Positions 6,961-9,451 of a DNA stretch of 9,451 nt are shown piece by piece. Source of the DNA: JANRLJ01 sp034437895 (GTDB taxonomy: Bacteria > Chloroflexota > Anaerolineae > Aggregatilineales > Phototrophicaceae); the NCBI GenBank assembly GCA_034437895.1, contig DAOTTO010000180.1, forward strand, positions 1 to 9,451. Reading direction: 5' to 3'. A program made the translations under genes and the position numbers. Position 1 is the stretch's first letter. The number at the start of each line of letters is the position of its first letter. The notes beneath the pieces are model-generated. The model was not told the DNA's origin and made no database searches. It saw only the letters and a program-made list of their open reading frames with translations.

Positions 6961-8046
6961 TTATTTGTCTACGCCAGTGAAGACCACACCGCGCATAAAT
7001 ACTTTTTGTGCGAGGAAAAAAATCACCAGAGGCACCACCATCGCCATCAATGAGGTTGCTTGTACCAACTGCGGACGCGGCCCATATTGAAAGTTAAAGA
7101 CCTGTACGCCAACGGAGATTGGCTGGAGTTCTGGTTTGCCGAGCAAATAGATCAGCGGGTTAAAAAAGTCGTTCCAAGCAAAGATGATATGGAACAAACT
7201 AACGGCCACAATCACAGGCCACGACTGCGGAATGATGACATTAGTGAGGATTTTAAAGGGACCTGCACCGTCAATCATCGCGGCTTCATCCAAAGCACGA
7301 GGGAGTGTTAAAAAGAACTGCCTTAGCAAGAAAACGTTATACGCATTAGCGAAGAAATGCGGCACGATCAGCGGCAGCCACGTTCCAACCCAGCCGATCC
7401 GCGAAAAGAGGGCATACGTCGGAATCAGGATGACCTGCCCCGGCAAAACAATCGTTCCGATCAAGACCAAAAATAAGACATTCTTGCCCGGAATTGGGAA
7501 ACGCGCAAAGGCATACGCCACACATATACTCGATAGCAGCGTACCGATCATGCCCGTGATGGCAATCACGAGCGTGTTACGGAACAGAATGGGGAAGTTG
7601 ATAAGATCCCACGCTGTGCCGAAATTTTCAAAATGTGGACGCAAGCTGGACACAGTAGAAAGCCCGCGCCAATTCCCCGTCCATTCAATTAAGCCCGCTT
7701 CTGGATTCGCTGGGTCGATAAATTGATTCGTCTGGCGGCCTTTTTCTACCAGCGCCCATTGATGAACCACCCCATCTTCGGTGGGAACCCGATAGATGAC
7801 ATAGTCTTCTCCTTCGTAGTTGTAAAGGGCATCTTCCATCGGCCAAATTAAGCCGCTGGCGCTGGCAGCAATTTGTTCTTGGGTTTTTACCGACATCAAG
7901 GCCATATTGGCGAAAGGCAGTAAAAAACTAAAGGTGAAAATAAAGGCGAATAGGGTAATGCCTGCCGTCAAACCGAAGCGCCGCAGTTGGATGCTGTAGC
8001 CTGGAGAGGTATTAACGGCGTTAGATGTTTTCGCTATAGCGGCCAT
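6961..8046 (-). CDS. Carbohydrate ABC transporter permease 2 (MalG/UgpE type, CUT1)
   Basis: An inner-membrane permease of the COG0395 type, 361 aa against about 270-300 for the family. The conserved EAA loop that docks the ATPase is at 254-274: E-A-A-M-I-D-G-A-G-P-F, with the later I-I-P-Q. Transmembrane segments are visible at about 27-50, 152-178, 187-210, 221-243, 275-297 and 333-350. The extra length is a polar extracytoplasmic insertion between segments 1 and 2 (about 66-145), rich in Tyr, Trp, Asp and Glu. GGAG (8055-8058) inside the end of permease 1 lies 8 nt before the ATG, and only 3 bp separate the two genes, so translation is probably coupled. It pairs with permease 1 to form the membrane channel. 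The sugar is unknown, but the downstream glycosidases suggest plant- or microbe-derived oligosaccharides. Confidence 0.95.
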   Translation of the reverse strand: MAAIAKTSNAVNTSPGYSIQLRRFGLTAGITLFAFIFTFSFLLPFANMALMSVKTQEQIAASASGLIWPMEDALYNYEGEDYVIYRVPTEDGVVHQWALVEKGRQTNQFIDPANPEAGLIEWTGNWRGLSTVSSLRPHFENFGTAWDLINFPILFRNTLVIAITGMIGTLLSSICVAYAFARFPIPGKNVLFLVLIGTIVLPGQVILIPTYALFSRIGWVGTWLPLIVPHFFANAYNVFLLRQFFLTLPRALDEAAMIDGAGPFKILTNVIIPQSWPVIVAVSLFHIIFAWNDFFNPLIYLLGKPELQPISVGVQVFNFQYGPRPQLVQATSLMAMVVPLVIFFLAQKVFMRGVVFTGVDK

Positions 8047-8049
8047 TGT

Positions 8050-9015
8050 CTAATCTCCAGCAGCATAATAAACCCAAAAACGGGCGGTGGCGAACAGAAA
8101 AATCGTGATGCTGATGCCAATAATAAAGATCAACCAGGCTTGCGTAGCGCCATAACCCATATTGGAATAGCTAAAGGCTGTTTTATAGAAGTGCATACTG
8201 TAGAAATAGGCCGAAGTGCCTGGCTGCCCTGTGCCGCGTGTGACGATATACGGCACTGTAAAATATTGCATCAAACCGATGACGCTCAACACTAAATTAT
8301 AGAAAATGACGGGCGAAATCATCGGTAAGGTAATTTTGCGAAATTTAGTGGCCGGCCCCGCTCCATCGACATCCGCCGCTTCATACAATTCAGTTGGTAC
8401 GCCCTGCATGGTTGCCAGCATCGTCAGCATGGCGTTGCCCGCGCCCCACAGACCGATCAGCACAAAGGCGAACAAAATCCAATTAGCATCTTGAATCCAG
8501 TTGGGCGGATTAGCCACGCCTAGCAGTTTAAGAATGCGGTTCAGCCATCCCGCCTCCCCATTCAAAAAACTCTGCCATACGAAAATGGCGGAAACGGCTG
8601 GCACGATATAGGGCATATAAAGCAGAGTACGCCAAAGCCGTTTGCCAGATAAATGTTTTGCATTGAGCAGCGTCGCCATCCCCAACGGGACAAGGATGCT
8701 GAACGGGATGGAGATCAATGCGAATTTGAACGTGACTTCTAGCGCCGTGACCGACAGCGGATCGGTATACAACAGTTTCCAGTTCTTAAGGCCGACAAAC
8801 GTAATATCGCCGTTGGATAGATCAAATTCGGTGAATGTAAAGGCAAAAGAGGCAATTACGGGCGCAGCCGTAAATAAGACAAAACCGATGAGCCAGGGGG
8901 AAAGAAAAATCCACCCCCAAAGGCGCTGCTGTTGTGCCAGCGATGACTTTGTTTTGTTTTTCTTGGTAGGTACTATTCCTGCCGGAGACATGCTGGATTG
9001 GTTAGCGGTTGTCAC
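8050..9015 (-). CDS. Carbohydrate ABC transporter permease 1 (MalF/UgpA type, CUT1)
   Basis: A 321-residue inner-membrane permease of the COG1175 type, of usual family length. A polar, Lys-rich cytoplasmic N-terminus (1-32) is followed by six hydrophobic segments (about 33-58, 95-117, 130-150, 178-203, 235-256, 293-313). The EAA motif is at 212-234: E-A-A-D-V-D-G-A-G-P, then T-L-P-M-I-S-P. The W-G-W-I-F-L-S-P-W-L-I-G segment (33-44) is typical of the subfamily. The start codon is GTG at 9015, preceded at 9 nt by GGAG (9025-9028); the nearby upstream ATG is out of frame. An ATG at residue 9 is an alternative without a comparable ribosome site. It is the first gene of the operon. A solute-binding protein gene would normally lie just upstream, but here there is only a leader and a repeat element. 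Confidence 0.95.
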   Translation of the reverse strand: MTTANQSSMSPAGIVPTKKNKTKSSLAQQQRLWGWIFLSPWLIGFVLFTAAPVIASFAFTFTEFDLSNGDITFVGLKNWKLLYTDPLSVTALEVTFKFALISIPFSILVPLGMATLLNAKHLSGKRLWRTLLYMPYIVPAVSAIFVWQSFLNGEAGWLNRILKLLGVANPPNWIQDANWILFAFVLIGLWGAGNAMLTMLATMQGVPTELYEAADVDGAGPATKFRKITLPMISPVIFYNLVLSVIGLMQYFTVPYIVTRGTGQPGTSAYFYSMHFYKTAFSYSNMGYGATQAWLIFIIGISITIFLFATARFWVYYAAGD

Positions 9016-9169
9016 AACTCATTTCTCCAAACTTAATTTTTTTCGGACAAAAGTGCGTTTTTCTGTAGAACCCCCTTTATCTTTGTTAGAGGTTAATACA
9101 TGGATGCTTGTGGCTCTTATAACGTTTAAGAGAGACTTTAAATCATTAAAAATAATTGATGCTTTTAAA
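9016..9169 (-). promoter_or_regulatory. Promoter/leader region of the sugar operon
   Basis: This 154-bp AT-rich stretch has no credible gene and must contain the operon promoter unless transcription enters from upstream. On the minus strand a TATAAG box occurs within the palindrome at 9114-9132, but its -35 partner (about GATTTA at 17 bp) is poor. The Shine-Dalgarno sequence GGAG for the first gene is at 9025-9028. Its upstream border is the repeat element, copy B. Confidence 0.45.
9114..9132. promoter_or_regulatory. Operator-like palindrome upstream of the sugar operon
   Basis: CTCTTATAACGTTTAAGAG has perfect 6-bp outer arms (CTCTTA and TAAGAG) around TAACGTT, which itself contains the self-complementary AACGTT. 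LacI-family regulators of sugar operons typically bind 14-20 bp palindromes with a central CG, so this could be the site of a sugar-responsive repressor. The inner CG is about half a base off the symmetry centre of the outer arms, so the match is imperfect. No regulator gene is in the window. Confidence 0.35.
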
Positions 9170-9310
9170 TTTAGGACTTTCGCTTACCTCACCCCCCGGC
9201 CCCCTCTCCAATACTTGGAGAGGGGGAGAAAAACGCATCTTGAAGTCCCCTCCCCATGCAATGGGGAGGGGATTTAGGGGTGGGGTAAATACGTGAGCGA
9301 AAGTCCTAAA
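9170..9310 (+). mobile_element. MITE-like double-hairpin element, copy B (complete)
   Basis: The only copy with both ends in view. Terminal inverted repeats are TTTAGGACTTTCGCT (9170-9184) and AGCGAAAGTCCTAAA (9296-9310), a perfect 15 bp. Homology with copy A ends exactly at the TA of 9307-9308, so the true element is probably 9174-9306 (133 bp) flanked by duplicated TA at 9172-9173 and 9307-9308. Hairpin 1 pairs 9200-9211 with 9215-9226 (12 bp, loop TAC). Hairpin 2 pairs 9247-9257 with 9261-9271 (11 bp, loop GCA). Four GGGG runs lie at 9263-9266, 9268-9271, 9277-9280 and 9282-9285. It encodes no protein; open frames across it are artefacts. Size, terminal repeats and TA target suggest a non-autonomous derivative of an IS630/Tc1-mariner-type transposon. 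It lies just upstream of the sugar operon leader. Confidence 0.82.
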
Positions 9311-9394
9311 ATAATGTCTCAAAAACAACCGCATATGAGTGAGTTTCATTTTCACAGCCGACTATACGTTGGAATTCCGACTAAACGAGGGTTT
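9311..9394. other. Intergenic stretch after the VOC-like gene
   Basis: There is no gene here. It contains a short imperfect direct repeat, CCGACTATACG (9358-9368) and CCGACTAAACG (9377-9387). On the minus strand there is a weak stem GGCTAAA/TTTAGTC just after the stop codon of the upstream gene, without a U-tract. Neither is strong enough to be called a terminator or binding site. Confidence 0.3.
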
Positions 9395-9451
9395 TTAGCC
9401 CCTGGCAGATTTAATCAAACCGAGCACATGGCCTTCTGCATCAGCAAAACT
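9395..9451 (-). CDS. C-terminal end of a probable VOC (glyoxalase/bleomycin-resistance) family protein, partial
   Basis: Only the last 18 codons and the TAA stop (9395-9397) are in the window; the start lies beyond its right edge. The reading is S-F-A-D-A-E-G-H-V-L-G-L-I-K-S-A-R-G. The pattern F-x-D-x-E-G-H-x-x-G-L is the usual last strand of vicinal oxygen chelate superfamily proteins (glyoxalase I, dioxygenases, bleomycin/fosfomycin resistance proteins), which often end F-x-D-P-E-G-N/H-x-x-G-L. The Glu is commonly a metal ligand in this superfamily. Ala replaces the common Pro. Reaction and substrate cannot be inferred from so short a piece. It runs in the same direction as the sugar operon but is separated by about 380 bp including a repeat element, so co-transcription is doubtful. 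Confidence 0.65.
   Translation of the reverse strand, partial: SFADAEGHVLGLIKSARG

Noticed and set aside
7184..7726. Plus-strand open frame of 180 codons opposite permease 2
   Set aside because: It is antisense to a clearly recognised gene with an EAA motif. There is no ribosome site and no protein-like pattern.
8642..9277. Plus-strand open frame of 211 codons antisense to permease 1 and running into repeat copy B
   Set aside because: It is a shadow of the permease gene. Its C-terminal part is a Pro/Arg-rich translation of the repeat, a common source of false hypothetical proteins.
1..9310. CRISPR array suggested by repeated GC-rich hairpins
   Set aside because: There are only three copies, kilobases apart, in both orientations and with no spacer periodicity or cas genes.
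9146..9355. Minus-strand open frame of 69 codons across repeat copy B
   Set aside because: It consists almost entirely of translated terminal repeats and hairpins, with no ribosome site.
9358..9387. Imperfect 11-bp direct repeat CCGACTATACG / CCGACTAAACG
   Set aside because: A single pair with one mismatch and 19-bp spacing next to a gene end. Too short to separate from chance.

Overview
The window is about 9.45 kb of bacterial chromosome with moderate GC content and tightly packed genes. The most likely source is a member of the Chloroflexota (Anaerolineae-like). That is an inference from gene style: a carbohydrate ABC permease with a long extracytoplasmic insertion, an RRM RNA-binding protein with an Arg/Gly/Asp tail, a PIG-V-like membrane glycosyltransferase, and small GC-rich double-hairpin repeats between genes. 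No rRNA or other phylogenetic marker is present.

Layout. (1) Positions 1-115 are the right-hand part of a short inverted-repeat element (copy A, cut by the window edge). It ends 5 bp from the stop codon of an unrecognised 174-residue gene (121-645, minus). (2) The 646-1135 intergenic region holds a probable -10 box for that gene, a diverged and inverted relative of the element (copy C, about 789-905), and the leader of an RRM gene (1136-1486, plus), which has a terminator at 1517-1539. (3) From 9015 down to 1546 six genes run on the minus strand with gaps of 3, 100, 16, 68 and 35 bp. In transcription order they are: ABC sugar permease 1 (MalF/UgpA type, GTG start), ABC sugar permease 2 (MalG/UgpE type), a secreted clan GH-A glycosidase, a cytoplasmic GH5-like glycosidase, a PIG-V/Gpi18-like multispanning mannosyltransferase homologue, and a GH1 beta-glucosidase. 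They look like one operon. (4) Upstream of the operon are a 154-bp leader with an operator-like palindrome (9114-9132), a complete element (copy B, 9170-9310), and the last 18 codons of a gene that reads like a VOC/glyoxalase-family protein (9395-9451, minus).

How the genes may work together: the secreted enzyme would trim an extracellular glycan, the permease pair would import the oligosaccharides, and the cytoplasmic GH5-like and GH1 enzymes would hydrolyse them to monosaccharides. Neither a solute-binding protein nor an ABC ATPase is encoded here, so both must be supplied from elsewhere. The role of the membrane glycosyltransferase in this catabolic set is unclear.

The most unusual feature is the short-element family. 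Copies A and B match at 113 of 115 positions, and the match stops exactly at a TA dinucleotide. Copy B has 15-bp perfect terminal inverted repeats. All three copies keep two strong hairpins with 3-nt loops, and A and B also carry a canonical four-tract G-quadruplex motif. This fits a non-autonomous MITE that inserts at TA, like derivatives of IS630/Tc1-mariner elements.
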